The position numbers and the translations under genes were made by a program. Shown piece by piece: positions 50,654 to 60,116 of a DNA stretch of 64,000 bases. Below the pieces are notes generated by a model that was given only the letters and a program-made list of their open reading frames with translations, ran no database searches and was not told the DNA's origin. The DNA is from Helicobacter acinonychis (GTDB taxonomy: Bacteria; Campylobacterota; Campylobacteria; Campylobacterales; Helicobacteraceae). The stretch covers positions 682,001 through 746,000 of the forward strand of contig NZ_UGIA01000001.1 in assembly GCF_900461455.1 (NCBI RefSeq), read 5' to 3'. Each line of letters begins with the position of its first letter. The stretch's first letter is position 1.

Positions 50654-51924
50654 TGCAATTCTCCTAATTTTGTCAAACTCTCCCCTAAAGTCTCTTCTAA
50701 AAGCGCACTAATATTAATGTATTCAATCTTAGCTTCAGCCAAAGTGATGAGGGCGTCCATGTAAGAATTTTGATAAATCAAATATTCAAAAAGCCCTATT
50801 TTTTGGGCTTCATAAGCAATGCGCCCCATTTCCATCAAACGCTTTTTGTTTTCAATGGCTTCTTTTTGGATCTTGATGTATTCTTCTTTATTTTTAAGTT
50901 GGTTTAAATAAGATTTGGCGTTAATTCGTATGTTTCGCTTCATCACTTCATTTTGTGCGAGTGCACCACTTTGCAAGTCCAAGAATTTGCGCTTTTGATA
51001 GATATTTTTAGGCGTGACCGGCAAAGGGATACGCAATTCCATAGAAAGATTGGTTGAAGAGTTATAGCTTTCAGCGCCAAGCCCAAACTCAAATTCATTA
51101 AACACGCCCCTAGTCGCTAATTTCGCATTCACTTGATAATCTTTAGCGCTCAAATCCAAAATATCCACATACAACGATCGATCCAATTTGAAGTTTAAAG
51201 ATTCAGGTTCTAAATGCACATATTGGAAATCCAAACCAATCACCTTAACATCATGCAAATGGTTCAAATAAGTGTCAAAATGTGCCCCCTCTTTAACCGG
51301 CTCCACAATTGCAAGCATCGTGTCTAGCATCTTTTCTAAATCTATAAGCTTGGTTTCCACATTGGTTTTAGCGAGTTTGGATTCTAAATAAGAATTATTG
51401 AAATTAATATAATCTTTTTCACTCATGCTGCCGGCTTTAACCTTTTCTTTAGCGATTTTGAGCTGCGAATAAAAGTTCGCCTCTCGTTGCACATACACTT
51501 GATACTTTTCTTTAGTCATCACATAAGTCAAATAAAGGCGTTTAGCGCCAATAAAAGCGAGGTTTTTACTCAATTGATAGCTTTTGTCGTATTGAATGGT
51601 CTTAATAGAAAGGCTTTTGGATAAAAGCGAGCTCACCCATGGGAGCTTGGGTCTTACCATCAAAACGGTTCTAGGTTGCGCTTCTACAATGCCTTGAAAG
51701 TTTTTCACCATAGAGATTTCGCTTGAGATATAAGGGAAATCCCACGCATTCACGGATCGTTGCTCATTCAAACGGCTTTTAAAATCGGCTTTTTTACCGA
51801 TCAATTCCATAGAATTGGTTTCTACTTCTTTAAAAAACTCTTGCAAAGTAAAGGTTTTAGCACTAATTGTACTCCCACTGCACATGCTTATCAAAAAAGC
51901 GACTCTCAAACAAAAACGCCTCAT
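50650..51924 (-). CDS. cznC: Outer membrane efflux protein CznC
   Basis: About 424 residues if translation begins at ATG 51924, which gives a signal peptide MRRFCLRVAFLISMCSGSTISAK. ATG 51969 or TTG 51975, inside glyS, would add 15-17 basic residues; no candidate has a good RBS, so coupling to glyS translation is likely. TolC-family repeats of long helices (KEKYQVYVQREANFYSQLKIAKEKV and similar after 300) and the FTLQEFFKEVETNS start fit. Completes the CznCBA exporter. HP0971. Confidence 0.88.
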   Translation of the reverse strand: MRRFCLRVAFLISMCSGSTISAKTFTLQEFFKEVETNSMELIGKKADFKSRLNEQRSVNAWDFPYISSEISMVKNFQGIVEAQPRTVLMVRPKLPWVSSLLSKSLSIKTIQYDKSYQLSKNLAFIGAKRLYLTYVMTKEKYQVYVQREANFYSQLKIAKEKVKAGSMSEKDYINFNNSYLESKLAKTNVETKLIDLEKMLDTMLAIVEPVKEGAHFDTYLNHLHDVKVIGLDFQYVHLEPESLNFKLDRSLYVDILDLSAKDYQVNAKLATRGVFNEFEFGLGAESYNSSTNLSMELRIPLPVTPKNIYQKRKFLDLQSGALAQNEVMKRNIRINAKSYLNQLKNKEEYIKIQKEAIENKKRLMEMGRIAYEAQKIGLFEYLIYQNSYMDALITLAEAKIEYINISALLEETLGESLTKLGELH

Positions 51925-51946
51925 TGTTTGATGGCGTTTGAAAACC

Positions 51947-54064
51947 TTAAATCGCAATTTCTTTAACATCCCCAATTTCTAAGAAACTTTGATACACATT
52001 CCATAAGAAATTTTTACGATTTTTTTGGATTTCTAAATCTTTATCCATCACTAACACGCTTTTAAAATATTCTTCCAAAGGTGCATGCAAACTAAAATAA
52101 GCCTCTATTTTGCTATCCAAACTCTCAAAAGCGCTTGTTGTGATTGCGTTGAACGCCTTAAAAAGGGCATGCTCTTGCGGCTCTTTAAAAAGATTGGTAG
52201 AAAATTCGCTTGTTTGGTTAGGGTTTTGATCTTTATTGATATTGGCCAAGCGTTTGAAAACGCTAAAAAGCAAGTCTTTTTTTTGGGCGTTTTTAGGGTC
52301 GTCTAAAAAGCGTTTTAGGGCTTTGACTTTTTGAATGATTGCAACTATATCTCGCTCGTTAGTGTTTAACACGCTTCTTATAATAGAGGGGTTACAATCT
52401 ATCAAGTTATTAAAGCGCTCTAGTAAAAACTTCTCTAAAACTTCTAAATCAAAGCTTTGATAAACGCCCACTTTTTCAAAGAGATTTTTTAAATCCATTT
52501 TTAAATCAAATTTTAATCCATAATGCACGATGATTTTCAATAGCCCAAAACTCAAGCGCCTTAAAGCAAAAGGATCTTTAGAACCGCTAGGGATCTTACC
52601 CACACTAAAAAGAGAAAACAAGCTGTCTAATTTCAAGCTCAAAGCAACGATCGCACTAAAAACGCTAGAGGGCAAGGGGGCGTTTTCGCTTGTGGGCAAA
52701 TACTGCTCTTTCAAACTCAAAGCGACTAATTCGTTTTCATTTTGTTTCAAAGCGTAGTAATAGCCCATGATCCCTTGAAGCTCTGTAAATTCATACACCA
52801 CTTCACTGAGCAAATCCGCTTTAGCGATTTTGATAGCCCGACCAATCAATTCAAGGGCTTTTTCTAAAGGCATATTCAATGATGGAGCGTATTTTTGCGT
52901 CAAATATTGAGCGATGACTAGTTCTCGCTCCATTTTGTCCTTTAAAGTCCCTAAACCTTGCACAAAAACCACGCTCTCTAAAGGGGTGTTGTCTAAGGGC
53001 TTTTTAAGATCGTTTTCATAAAAGAAAACCGCATCGCTCAAGCGGGCTTTCAAAACCTTTTGGTTGCCTGCAATGATTTTTTGCTTGTCTTTATTGATAG
53101 CGTTACTCACCACGATAAAGCCGTTGTGCAATTTTTGACTTTCTTCTTGGCTCTCTTGATTGAAAGTTGCAAAATAGCGCTGGTTTTCTTTCATGGAAGT
53201 GGTGATAATTTCACTGGGTAATTTTAAAAACGCCTTGTCAAACTCCCCCAAAAGCACAGTGGGGTATTCAGTGATCGCTACGATCTCATCTAATAAATCC
53301 CTATCCACCTCTACAATAATTTGATGCTTTTTTTCTAGCTCTTTGATTTCTTGTAAGATTTTCGCTTCGCGCTTTTTAGGGTCTAAAATGACATGGTTTT
53401 TTTCTAAAACTTCAAAATATTCTTTAGGGCTGTCCACTCCAATAAAATCAAAACCCTCTTGTCGGTGCGTTTTTGTGGCTTGCTTGGTTTTAAAACCATA
53501 CCCTTTGATTTTAATATTATTAAAATTTTCCCCATTAAATAACACGCAAATATTATGAATGGGTCTGATAAAGCTTTTTTCCACGCTACCCCAACGCATG
53601 GATTTTCCAAAATTCAAACTTTCTAAAAACTCTAGAACAATGGGCATGATTAAGTTTTTTGTGGGCTGTTTAGGGTTGATTTTAGCGTGATAAAGCACTT
53701 CTTTATTGTTTTTAAAAGCGGTTTGGAAATGTTGGTGATCTTTTAATCCTAATTTTTGATAAAACCCTAAACCTAATGCATTCAGCCCTTGTGCTTTGTC
53801 TTTATGGTTGCATGCAATTTCAACAGGAGGGCCAAAAAATTCTTCTTTGGTTTCTTTAGTTAAAAGGGGGAAATCTTTAACAAACACACACAAACGCCTA
53901 GGGGTGTAAAAAATCTCTATATTTTGCACTTCATTTTGCATCTCTATGGCATGTTTTTGAAACAGAGCGTGGAGTTTTTTAGGCATCTCTTTATATTCAT
54001 TCAATAACGCTTGTGCGGGCAATTCTTCAGTCAAAATTTCTACTAATAATTCATCTAAATGCAA
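51947..54064 (-). CDS. glyS: Glycyl-tRNA synthetase beta subunit
   Basis: 705 residues from a TTG at 54064 that yields the family N-terminus [20 protein letters not shown]; the frame is open 10 codons further (54094). AGGGAG lies 10 bases upstream. Conserved parts: [41 protein letters not shown] and the C-terminal anticodon-binding region. Works with GlyQ. cznC follows within 22 bases, so the pump may share the glyS promoter. HP0972. Confidence 0.95.
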   Translation of the reverse strand: MHLDELLVEILTEELPAQALLNEYKEMPKKLHALFQKHAIEMQNEVQNIEIFYTPRRLCVFVKDFPLLTKETKEEFFGPPVEIACNHKDKAQGLNALGLGFYQKLGLKDHQHFQTAFKNNKEVLYHAKINPKQPTKNLIMPIVLEFLESLNFGKSMRWGSVEKSFIRPIHNICVLFNGENFNNIKIKGYGFKTKQATKTHRQEGFDFIGVDSPKEYFEVLEKNHVILDPKKREAKILQEIKELEKKHQIIVEVDRDLLDEIVAITEYPTVLLGEFDKAFLKLPSEIITTSMKENQRYFATFNQESQEESQKLHNGFIVVSNAINKDKQKIIAGNQKVLKARLSDAVFFYENDLKKPLDNTPLESVVFVQGLGTLKDKMERELVIAQYLTQKYAPSLNMPLEKALELIGRAIKIAKADLLSEVVYEFTELQGIMGYYYALKQNENELVALSLKEQYLPTSENAPLPSSVFSAIVALSLKLDSLFSLFSVGKIPSGSKDPFALRRLSFGLLKIIVHYGLKFDLKMDLKNLFEKVGVYQSFDLEVLEKFLLERFNNLIDCNPSIIRSVLNTNERDIVAIIQKVKALKRFLDDPKNAQKKDLLFSVFKRLANINKDQNPNQTSEFSTNLFKEPQEHALFKAFNAITTSAFESLDSKIEAYFSLHAPLEEYFKSVLVMDKDLEIQKNRKNFLWNVYQSFLEIGDVKEIAI

Positions 54065-54121
54065 AACCTCAATTCTCCCTAAAAACAAAATCACTCTTTA
54101 AGTCAGCTAAATTGTGTTAGA

Positions 54122-54129
54122 ATTATACT
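54122..54129. promoter_or_regulatory. Overlapping divergent -10 boxes, glyS and the secreted-protein gene
   Basis: TATAAT on the minus strand (54127-54122) for glyS and TATACT on the plus strand (54124-54129) for the gene at 54179 share four base pairs, so RNA polymerase cannot occupy both at once. Confidence 0.5.
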
Positions 54130-54178
54130 TGATTTTGTTCTTATTTTAATTTATTTCTCAATACAAAAGGTAGGCGTT

Positions 54179-55219
54179 TTGAAACATTTAACCCCACTCA
54201 CTCACACCCCTTTTAAAGCCTTGTTGCTAGGCACAACCTTAAGCGTGTTTTTAAGCATAAATTTAGCCGCAGGAGAAAGCTCCGCTAAAGGGGCTAAAAA
54301 TAAGTCCAAATCGCCTGTTGCTGATGTGATGATGACTAATTGCGATAGCATTAAAGACTTTAACGCCAAGCAAAAAGAAGTTTTAAAATCCGCCTACCAG
54401 TTCGGCTCTAAAGAAAATTTAGGCTATGAAATGGCAAGCATTGCGTGGAAAGAATCATGTGCAGGGACTTATAAAATCAATTTTTCCGATCCGAGTGTGG
54501 GCGTCTATCATGCGTATATCCCTAGCGTTTTAAAAAGCTATGGGCATAATAACAGCCCCTTTTTACGCAATGTGATGGGGGAATTGCTCATCAAAAACGA
54601 TGCCTTCGCTTCTGAAGTGGCCCTCAAAGAGTTAATGTATTGGAAAACGCGCTACCACGACAATTTAAAAAACATGATTAAATCTTACAACAAGGGCAGT
54701 CGCTGGGAAAGGAATGAAAAATCTAACGCTGAAGCTGAAAAATATTACGAAGACATACAAGATAAAATCAGGCGTTTGAAAGAATCTAAAATCTTTGATT
54801 CTTATTCTAACAATGAAGAAGCCTTGCACACGAGTGCAAACAGCAATTTGGATTTGGACCCTGTTGGCAATTCTATGCCCCAAACTTTAGCCAAAATGGA
54901 AAACACAACGCAAAAAACTCAAGAGATAAAAGAGGCAACCAAATTAACAAACAACCAAGCAACCAAAAAAATAGAGCATAAGTCTTTGTATTTAGCTCAA
55001 GCTAGTAGTGCTAATTTTGAAAACACCAAACCTAAAAATCCCAAAAAATCAGCTAAAACCAACCAACGCTCTCAAAAAACCAATACTAAAAGCAACGCTA
55101 AAACTAACACCAAAACCGCTTCCAAAAATTCCAAAAATAAAGAAGTGTGCAAAAATTGCTCTCCAGGGCAAAGGAATGCGATTTTAGCTAACCGCATCAC
55201 CATCTTGCAAGAGCTTTAA
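54179..55219 (+). CDS. Secreted protein with lytic-transglycosylase-like domain
   Basis: 346 residues from a TTG at 54179 (AGGTAGG upstream). Signal peptide (about 1-32, ending INLAAGE). The segment GSKENLGYEMASIAWKESCAGTYKINFSDPSVGVYHAYI with a candidate catalytic Glu (WKES) and a later IKSYNKGSRW resembles the lysozyme-like fold of lytic transglycosylases, where YN.G is a late motif. The rest is a low-complexity Lys/Asn/Thr-rich tail ending in a CxxC (VCKNCSPG). Enzyme activity is inference. gpmI follows 10 bases later. HP0973. Confidence 0.65.
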   Translation: MKHLTPLTHTPFKALLLGTTLSVFLSINLAAGESSAKGAKNKSKSPVADVMMTNCDSIKDFNAKQKEVLKSAYQFGSKENLGYEMASIAWKESCAGTYKINFSDPSVGVYHAYIPSVLKSYGHNNSPFLRNVMGELLIKNDAFASEVALKELMYWKTRYHDNLKNMIKSYNKGSRWERNEKSNAEAEKYYEDIQDKIRRLKESKIFDSYSNNEEALHTSANSNLDLDPVGNSMPQTLAKMENTTQKTQEIKEATKLTNNQATKKIEHKSLYLAQASSANFENTKPKNPKKSAKTNQRSQKTNTKSNAKTNTKTASKNSKNKEVCKNCSPGQRNAILANRITILQEL

Positions 55220-55229
55220 AAGTTAAAAA

Positions 55230-56708
55230 ATGGCGCAAAAAACTCTTCTAATTATCACTGATGGCATTGGGTATCGTAAAGATAGCGATTATAACGCTTT
55301 CTTCCATGCCAAAAAACCCACTTATGACTTGATGTTTAAAACCTTGCCTTACAGCCTGATTGATACGCATGGCTTGAGCGTGGGCTTACCTAAAGGGCAA
55401 ATGGGGAATTCTGAAGTGGGGCATATGTGCATTGGGGCTGGTAGGGTGCTGTATCAAGATTTAGTCAAAATTTCTTTAAGCCTTCAAAACGATGGATTAA
55501 AAAACAACACCGCTTTTTTAAGTGCGATCCAAAAAAGCTCTGTGGTGCATCTTATGGGTTTAATGAGCGATGGAGGCGTGCATTCACACATTGAGCATTT
55601 TATCGCTCTGGCTTTAGAGTGTGAAAAATTCCATAAAAAAGTCTATTTGCATTTAATCACCGACGGGCGTGATGTCGCCCCTAAAAGCGCTTTAACTTAT
55701 TTAGAAATAATGCAAAACATCTGCAATGAAAGCATTCAAATCGCTACGATGAGCGGTCGTTTTTATGCGATGGATAGGGACAACCGCTTTGAAAGGATAA
55801 AGCTTGCGTATAATAGCCTAATGGGGCTTACTGACCCCACGCCTTTAAGCCCTAGCGAGTATATTCAAAGCCAATACGATAAAAATATTACCGATGAATT
55901 TATCATGCCTACTTGTTTTAAAAATTATTGCGGCATGCAAGATGATGAAAGCTTTATTTTTATCAATTTTAGGAATGATAGGGCTAGGGAAATAACGAGC
56001 GCTTTAGGTCAAAAGGAATTTAATGGATTCAAACGCCAAGTTTTTAAAAAACTTCATATCGCTACCATGACGCCTTATGATAAAAACTTCCCCTACCCTA
56101 TTTTATTCCCTAAAGAAAGCATTCAAAACACGCTCGCTGAAGTGGTTTCTGAGTGCAACTTAACCCAAAGCCATATCGCTGAGACTGAAAAATACGCGCA
56201 TGTTACCTTTTTTATTAATGGTGGAGTGGAAACCCCCTTTAAAAATGAAAACAGAGTGCTTATCCAAAGTCCAAAAGTCACTACTTATGATTTAAAGCCT
56301 GAAATGAGCGCTAAAGAAGTCACCCTTGCGGTGTTAGAGCAAATGCGTTTAGGCACAGATTTGATCATTGTGAATTTTGCTAATGGCGATATGGTGGGGC
56401 ATACGGGGAATTTTGAAGCGAGCGTTAAAGCGGTGGAAGCGGTGGATACGAGTTTAGGGGAAATCCTTTCATTAGCTAAAGAATTAAATTACGCCATGCT
56501 TTTAACAAGCGATCATGGGAATTGCGAACACATGAAAGATGAAAACCAAAACCCCTTAACCAACCACACCGCCGGAAGCGTGTATTGCTTTGTTTTAGGG
56601 AATGGAATAAAATCCATTAAAAACGGAGCCTTAAATAACATCGCTAGCAGCGTGTTGAAACTCATGGGCATCAAAGCCCCAGCAACGATGGACGAACCCT
56701 TATTTTAA
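55230..56708 (+). CDS. gpmI: 2,3-bisphosphoglycerate-independent phosphoglycerate mutase
   Basis: 492 residues. Alkaline-phosphatase-like metalloenzyme of glycolysis and gluconeogenesis. Metal and serine sites: [19 protein letters not shown] (Asp12-type ligand), [14 protein letters not shown] with the phosphorylated Ser, [41 protein letters not shown] and TNHTAGSV. Co-transcribed with the preceding gene and gatC. HP0974. Confidence 0.96.
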   Translation: MAQKTLLIITDGIGYRKDSDYNAFFHAKKPTYDLMFKTLPYSLIDTHGLSVGLPKGQMGNSEVGHMCIGAGRVLYQDLVKISLSLQNDGLKNNTAFLSAIQKSSVVHLMGLMSDGGVHSHIEHFIALALECEKFHKKVYLHLITDGRDVAPKSALTYLEIMQNICNESIQIATMSGRFYAMDRDNRFERIKLAYNSLMGLTDPTPLSPSEYIQSQYDKNITDEFIMPTCFKNYCGMQDDESFIFINFRNDRAREITSALGQKEFNGFKRQVFKKLHIATMTPYDKNFPYPILFPKESIQNTLAEVVSECNLTQSHIAETEKYAHVTFFINGGVETPFKNENRVLIQSPKVTTYDLKPEMSAKEVTLAVLEQMRLGTDLIIVNFANGDMVGHTGNFEASVKAVEAVDTSLGEILSLAKELNYAMLLTSDHGNCEHMKDENQNPLTNHTAGSVYCFVLGNGIKSIKNGALNNIASSVLKLMGIKAPATMDEPLF

Positions 56709-56722
56709 ACTAAAGGAAAACA

Positions 56723-57001
56723 ATGCAAATTGATGATAAATTATTGCAACGCTTGGAAAAATTGAGCATGTTAGAAATTAAAGACGAACATAAAGAGAGT
56801 GTTAAAGGCCATTTGGCAGAGGTTTTAGGCTTTGTGGAAAATATTTTCACTTTAGAGACTAATGAGATGATAGCAGATACAGAGCTATGCACCCCTTTAA
56901 GAGAAGATGAGCCAAACAACCAAAACACAGCCAAAGATATTTTAAGTCAGAACAAACACAGCCAAGGTCATTACTTCGTAGTGCCTAAAATTATTGAATA
57001 G
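56723..57001 (+). CDS. gatC: Aspartyl/glutamyl-tRNA amidotransferase subunit C
   Basis: 92 residues. Small subunit of the GatCAB complex that converts misacylated Glu-tRNA-Gln and Asp-tRNA-Asn, needed because H. pylori lacks glutaminyl- and asparaginyl-tRNA synthetases. The pattern [38 protein letters not shown] and the end [11 protein letters not shown] are typical. AAAGGAAAAC precedes the ATG. gatA and gatB are elsewhere. HP0975. Confidence 0.92.
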   Translation: MQIDDKLLQRLEKLSMLEIKDEHKESVKGHLAEVLGFVENIFTLETNEMIADTELCTPLREDEPNNQNTAKDILSQNKHSQGHYFVVPKIIE

Positions 57002-57008
57002 GTTTAGT

Positions 57009-57030
57009 ATCAAGTTAAAAACTTGATTTT
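57009..57030 (+). terminator. gatC terminator
   Basis: ATCAAGTT-AAA-AACTTGAT, an 8-base-pair stem followed by TTT, starting 8 bases after the gatC stop. Confidence 0.6.
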
Positions 57031-57193
57031 AAAATCTATTGGAAAAAATAAAGATTTTGGCTTTGCTCTCATTGAGCGTTAATCATAAAATCTAAAAAAC
57101 GCTCAAAGGCATTTTTTATAATCAACAATAAAAAGCTTGCGAAAAATTAAAATTCAAACCTCCTTTTTTAGTTAAAACTAATTCTTAATCATA

Positions 57194-57219
57194 TACATTT
57201 TGTGATTACATTTTGTGAT
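57194..57219. promoter_or_regulatory. 13-base tandem repeat upstream of pfr, possible Fur operator
   Basis: TACATTTTGTGAT occurs twice head to tail. It lies about 115-140 bases before the expected pfr transcription start. pfr of H. pylori is repressed by iron-free Fur, and operators upstream of it are known; assigning these repeats is inference. Confidence 0.35.
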
Positions 57220-57320
57220 AAAATCCAAGCCTTATTGAGCCATTGGCTTGTATTTTTCTCATTTTTACTGAATTTTGAAAATTTTCATGCACTCGTTTAC
57301 TTTTTTATTATCATTTATGC

Positions 57321-57326
57321 TATAAT
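57321..57326 (+). promoter_or_regulatory. -10 box of pfr
   Basis: TATAAT preceded by TTATGC; AAGGAG follows just upstream of the ATG. Confidence 0.65.
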
Positions 57327-57362
57327 TATGAGACAAATTTAATTCAACACAAAGGAGATTTT

Positions 57363-57866
57363 ATGTTATCACACGATACCATTAAATTATTGAACGAACA
57401 AGTTAATAAAGAAATGAACTCTTCTAACTTGTATATGAGCATGAGTTCTTGGTGCTATACCCATAGCTTAGATGGTGCAGGGCTTTTCTTGTTTGACCAT
57501 GCGGCTGAAGAATACGAGCATGCTAAAAAGCTTATTGTCTTCTTGAACGAAAACAATGTGCCTGCACATTTCAACAGCATCAGCGCGCCTGAGCATAAGT
57601 TTGAAAGCTTGACTCAAATTTTCCAAAAAGCTTACAAGCATGAGCAAGACATCAGCAAGTCTATCGCTAACATCGTGGATCACGCTTTAAAAAGCAACGA
57701 TTATGCGACTTTCAATTTCTTGCAATGGTATGTGGCTGAACAGCATGACGAAGAAGTGCTTTTCAAGGATATTTTGGATAAAATTGAGTTGATTGGTAAT
57801 GAAAACCACGGCTTGTATTTGGCTGATCAGTATATCAAAGGGATCGCTAAAGGCAGGAAATCTTAA
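57363..57866 (+). CDS. pfr: Non-heme ferritin Pfr
   Basis: 167 residues. Iron-storage ferritin forming 24-subunit shells. Ferroxidase residues are in place: Glu17 in NKEMNSSNLYMSMS, Glu50 and His53 in AAEEYEHAKKL, and the later QWYVAEQHDEE with Glu and Gln ligands. Strong AAGGAG. Iron-dependent regulation is likely from the upstream region. Together with hugZ (16.7 kb) it belongs to iron handling. serB follows 15 bases later. HP0653. Confidence 0.96.
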   Translation: MLSHDTIKLLNEQVNKEMNSSNLYMSMSSWCYTHSLDGAGLFLFDHAAEEYEHAKKLIVFLNENNVPAHFNSISAPEHKFESLTQIFQKAYKHEQDISKSIANIVDHALKSNDYATFNFLQWYVAEQHDEEVLFKDILDKIELIGNENHGLYLADQYIKGIAKGRKS

Positions 57867-57881
57867 TTTTAGGGTCATTGG

Positions 57882-58505
57882 GTGCAAAAACTAGCCGTTT
57901 TTGATTTTGACTCCACGCTTATCAATGCTGAGACGATTGAGTCTTTAGCGAGGGCGTGGGGGGTTTTTGATGAAGTGAATACAATCACTTTGAAAGCCAT
58001 GAATGGCGAGACAGATTTTCACAAGAGTCTTATTTTAAGGGTCTCCAAACTCAAAAACATGCCTTTAAAACTGGCCAAAGAAGTTTGTGAAAGTCTGCCT
58101 TTATCTGAAGGGGCGCTTGAGCTCATTAGCGCTTTAAAAGAGAAAAACTACAAAGTGGTTTGCTTTAGTGGGGGTTTTGATCTAGCGACGAATTATTATA
58201 GGGATTTATTAAATTTAGATGCGGCTTTTAGCAACACGCTCATCGTGGAAAATGACGCCTTAAACGGCTCAGTAACTGGGCATATGATGTTTTCGCACTC
58301 TAAAGGCGGAATGTTGCTCGCTTTACAACGCTTACTAAATATCAGTAAAGATCGCACTTTAGTCGTGGGCGATGGGGCGAATGACTTGAGCATGTTCCAA
58401 CATGCCCGCATAAAAATCGCTTTCAACGCTAAAGAAATCTTAAAACAACACGCCACGCATTGCATCAATGAGCCTGATTTAGCGCTAATCAAGCCTTTGA
58501 TTTGA
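57882..58505 (+). CDS. serB: Phosphoserine phosphatase
   Basis: 207 residues starting at GTG 57882. HAD-family hydrolase for the last step of serine synthesis. Motif I DFDSTLI (8-14; Ser replaces the Gly common in DxDGT), motif II CFSGGFDLA, and motif III with VGDGANDLSMF. No N-terminal ACT domain. Close to pfr on the same strand. HP0652. Confidence 0.94.
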   Translation: MQKLAVFDFDSTLINAETIESLARAWGVFDEVNTITLKAMNGETDFHKSLILRVSKLKNMPLKLAKEVCESLPLSEGALELISALKEKNYKVVCFSGGFDLATNYYRDLLNLDAAFSNTLIVENDALNGSVTGHMMFSHSKGGMLLALQRLLNISKDRTLVVGDGANDLSMFQHARIKIAFNAKEILKQHATHCINEPDLALIKPLI

Positions 58506-58570
58506 AAAGGTTAAAAGCATTTTTTACAATAGTAAAGGGCTTGATTTCAGTCAAGCGATAGTTTCTTAAA
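58506..58570 (+). repeat. Dispersed 3'-end intergenic element, copy 5
   Basis: Begins right after the serB stop: AAAAGCATTTTTTACAAT, then the hairpin GCTTGATTTCAGTCAAGC (58539-58556) and GATAGTTTCTTAA. It is a short copy lacking the C-rich end. Confidence 0.5.
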
Positions 58571-58657
58571 AAAAATTTAAAATCAAATAACCACAATTTG
58601 TTTTTAAAAATTAAAGATAAAGTTGTTTTAAGCCATATTTCATTAAAATAAAGCTTT

Positions 58658-58663
58658 TATAAT
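58658..58663 (+). promoter_or_regulatory. -10 box of futB
   Basis: TATAAT 22 bases before the futB ATG; the leader contains CAAGGATAC as weak ribosome site. Confidence 0.55.
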
Positions 58664-58685
58664 ACAAGGATACACAAGCATACAA

Positions 58686-60116
58686 ATGTTCCAACCCCTA
58701 CTAGACGCTTATACAGACAGCGCTTATTCGGATGCATTAGACCACAAGCCCCCCTTAAATATAGCCATAGCGAATTGGTGGCCTTCAGACAAAAAAGAAA
58801 CCAAAGGGTTTAGGCGTTTCATCTTGCATTTTATTTTAAGCCAATATTACGAAATCACTTACCACCGAAACCCTAAAAAGCCTGCAGACCTAGTTTTTAG
58901 CAACCCCCTTGGACAAGCTAGAAAAATCCTATCGTATCAAAACACTAAACGAGTGTTTTACACCGGCGAAAATGAAGCGCCCAATTTCAACCTCTTTGAT
59001 TACGCCATAGGCTTTGATGGATTGGATTTTAAAGAGCGTTATTTAAGGATGCCTTTGTATTATGCCCGTTTGCATGATAAGGCTCAAAGCGTGAATGACA
59101 CCACTGCACCCTACACTCTTAAATCTGATAGCCTTTATGCTTTAAAAAAGCCTACCCATCGTTTTAAAGAATACCACCCTCATTTATGCTCTGTAGTGAA
59201 AGGCGAGAGTGACCCTTTTAAAAGAGGGTTTGCAAGTTTTGTAGCGAGTAACGCTAACGCCCCTATAAGGAACGCTTTCTGTGAGGCTTTAAATTCTGTT
59301 GAGCCAGTTACTGGGGGAGGAGCAGTGAAAAACACTCTAGGCTATAATGTCACAAACAAGAGCGAGTTTTTAAGCCAACACAAGTTTAATCTCTGTTTTG
59401 AAAACGCTCAAGGCTATGGCTATGTGACTGAAAAAATCATTGACGCTTATTTTAGCCACACTATCCCTATTTATTGGGGGAGTCCTAGCGTGGCGCAAGA
59501 CTTTAACCCTAAAAGTTTTGTGAATGTGCATGATTTTAAAGATTTTGATGAAGCGATTGATTATGTAAGATACTTGCACACCCACGAAAACGCTTATTTA
59601 GAGATGCTTTATGAAAACCCTTTAAATGCGGTTGATGGGAAAGCTTGTTTTTACCAAGATTTGAGTTTTAAAAAAATCTTGGATTTTTTTAAAGCGATTT
59701 TAGAAAATGACACGATTTACCACAATAACCCTTCCACTCTTTATCGTGATTTGCATGAGCCATTAGTGTCAATTGATAATTTGAGAGCGGATTTATTGCG
59801 GCTAAAGAATGATTATGATGGTTTGAAGAATGATTATGATGGTTTGAAGAATGATTATGATGGTTTGAAGAATGATTATGATGGTTTGAAGAATGATTAT
59901 GATGGTTTGAAGAATGATTATGATGGTTTGAAGAATGATTATGATGGTTTGAAGAATGATTATGACCATCTCTTCAAGAGCGCCTTACCTTTATTGGAAT
60001 TGTCTCAAACCACCTCTTTTAAAATCTATCACAAAACTTACCAAAAAACCTTACCCTTACTGCGCGCGGCAAGAAGGTTGGTTGAAAAAATAGGGCGTAT
60101 TTTTAAAACCGATTAA
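58686..60116 (+). CDS. futB: Alpha-1,3-fucosyltransferase
   Basis: 476 residues, full length and ON. GT10 enzyme that adds fucose from GDP-fucose to N-acetylglucosamine of the O-antigen to build Lewis x/y mimicry. The GT10 core includes FYTGENEAPNFNLFDYAIGFD, FNLCFENAQGYGYVTEKIIDAYFSHTIPIYWG (GDP-fucose binding) and NPKSFVNVHDF. Then eight heptads (KNDYDGL-type, about 373-428) and a basic amphipathic C-terminus for membrane attachment. A short C6 run (58749-58754) remains where phase-variable tracts occur in this family. Between serB and the UDG-like gene as HP0651. Confidence 0.93.
   Translation: MFQPLLDAYTDSAYSDALDHKPPLNIAIANWWPSDKKETKGFRRFILHFILSQYYEITYHRNPKKPADLVFSNPLGQARKILSYQNTKRVFYTGENEAPNFNLFDYAIGFDGLDFKERYLRMPLYYARLHDKAQSVNDTTAPYTLKSDSLYALKKPTHRFKEYHPHLCSVVKGESDPFKRGFASFVASNANAPIRNAFCEALNSVEPVTGGGAVKNTLGYNVTNKSEFLSQHKFNLCFENAQGYGYVTEKIIDAYFSHTIPIYWGSPSVAQDFNPKSFVNVHDFKDFDEAIDYVRYLHTHENAYLEMLYENPLNAVDGKACFYQDLSFKKILDFFKAILENDTIYHNNPSTLYRDLHEPLVSIDNLRADLLRLKNDYDGLKNDYDGLKNDYDGLKNDYDGLKNDYDGLKNDYDGLKNDYDGLKNDYDHLFKSALPLLELSQTTSFKIYHKTYQKTLPLLRAARRLVEKIGRIFKTD
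59804..59971 (+). repeat. 21-base tandem repeat, eight copies (fucosyltransferase heptads)
   Basis: Eight in-frame copies of a 21-base unit (AAGAATGATTATGATGGTTTG), nearly identical, with the last ending in His instead of Gly. Each encodes one heptad. Copy number in this family varies between strains and sets which polymer lengths are fucosylated. Confidence 0.9.

Larger units (their letters stand above)
57002..57362. other. Intergenic region gatC-pfr
   Basis: A 360-base gap with no ORF. It holds the gatC terminator, a second inverted repeat TTGAGCGTT...AACGCTCAA (57072-57106) followed by GCATTTTTTATA, a 13-base tandem repeat, and the pfr promoter. It is also where the HP0975-like and HP0653-like blocks are joined. 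Confidence 0.55.

Noticed and set aside
58749-58754. C6 run near the futB start as an active phase switch
   Set aside because: Six C are too few to slip often and the gene is in frame; at most a shortened former tract.
59804-59971. Tandem repeats that might look like a CRISPR array
   Set aside because: Units are contiguous without spacers and lie in frame in the fucosyltransferase gene.
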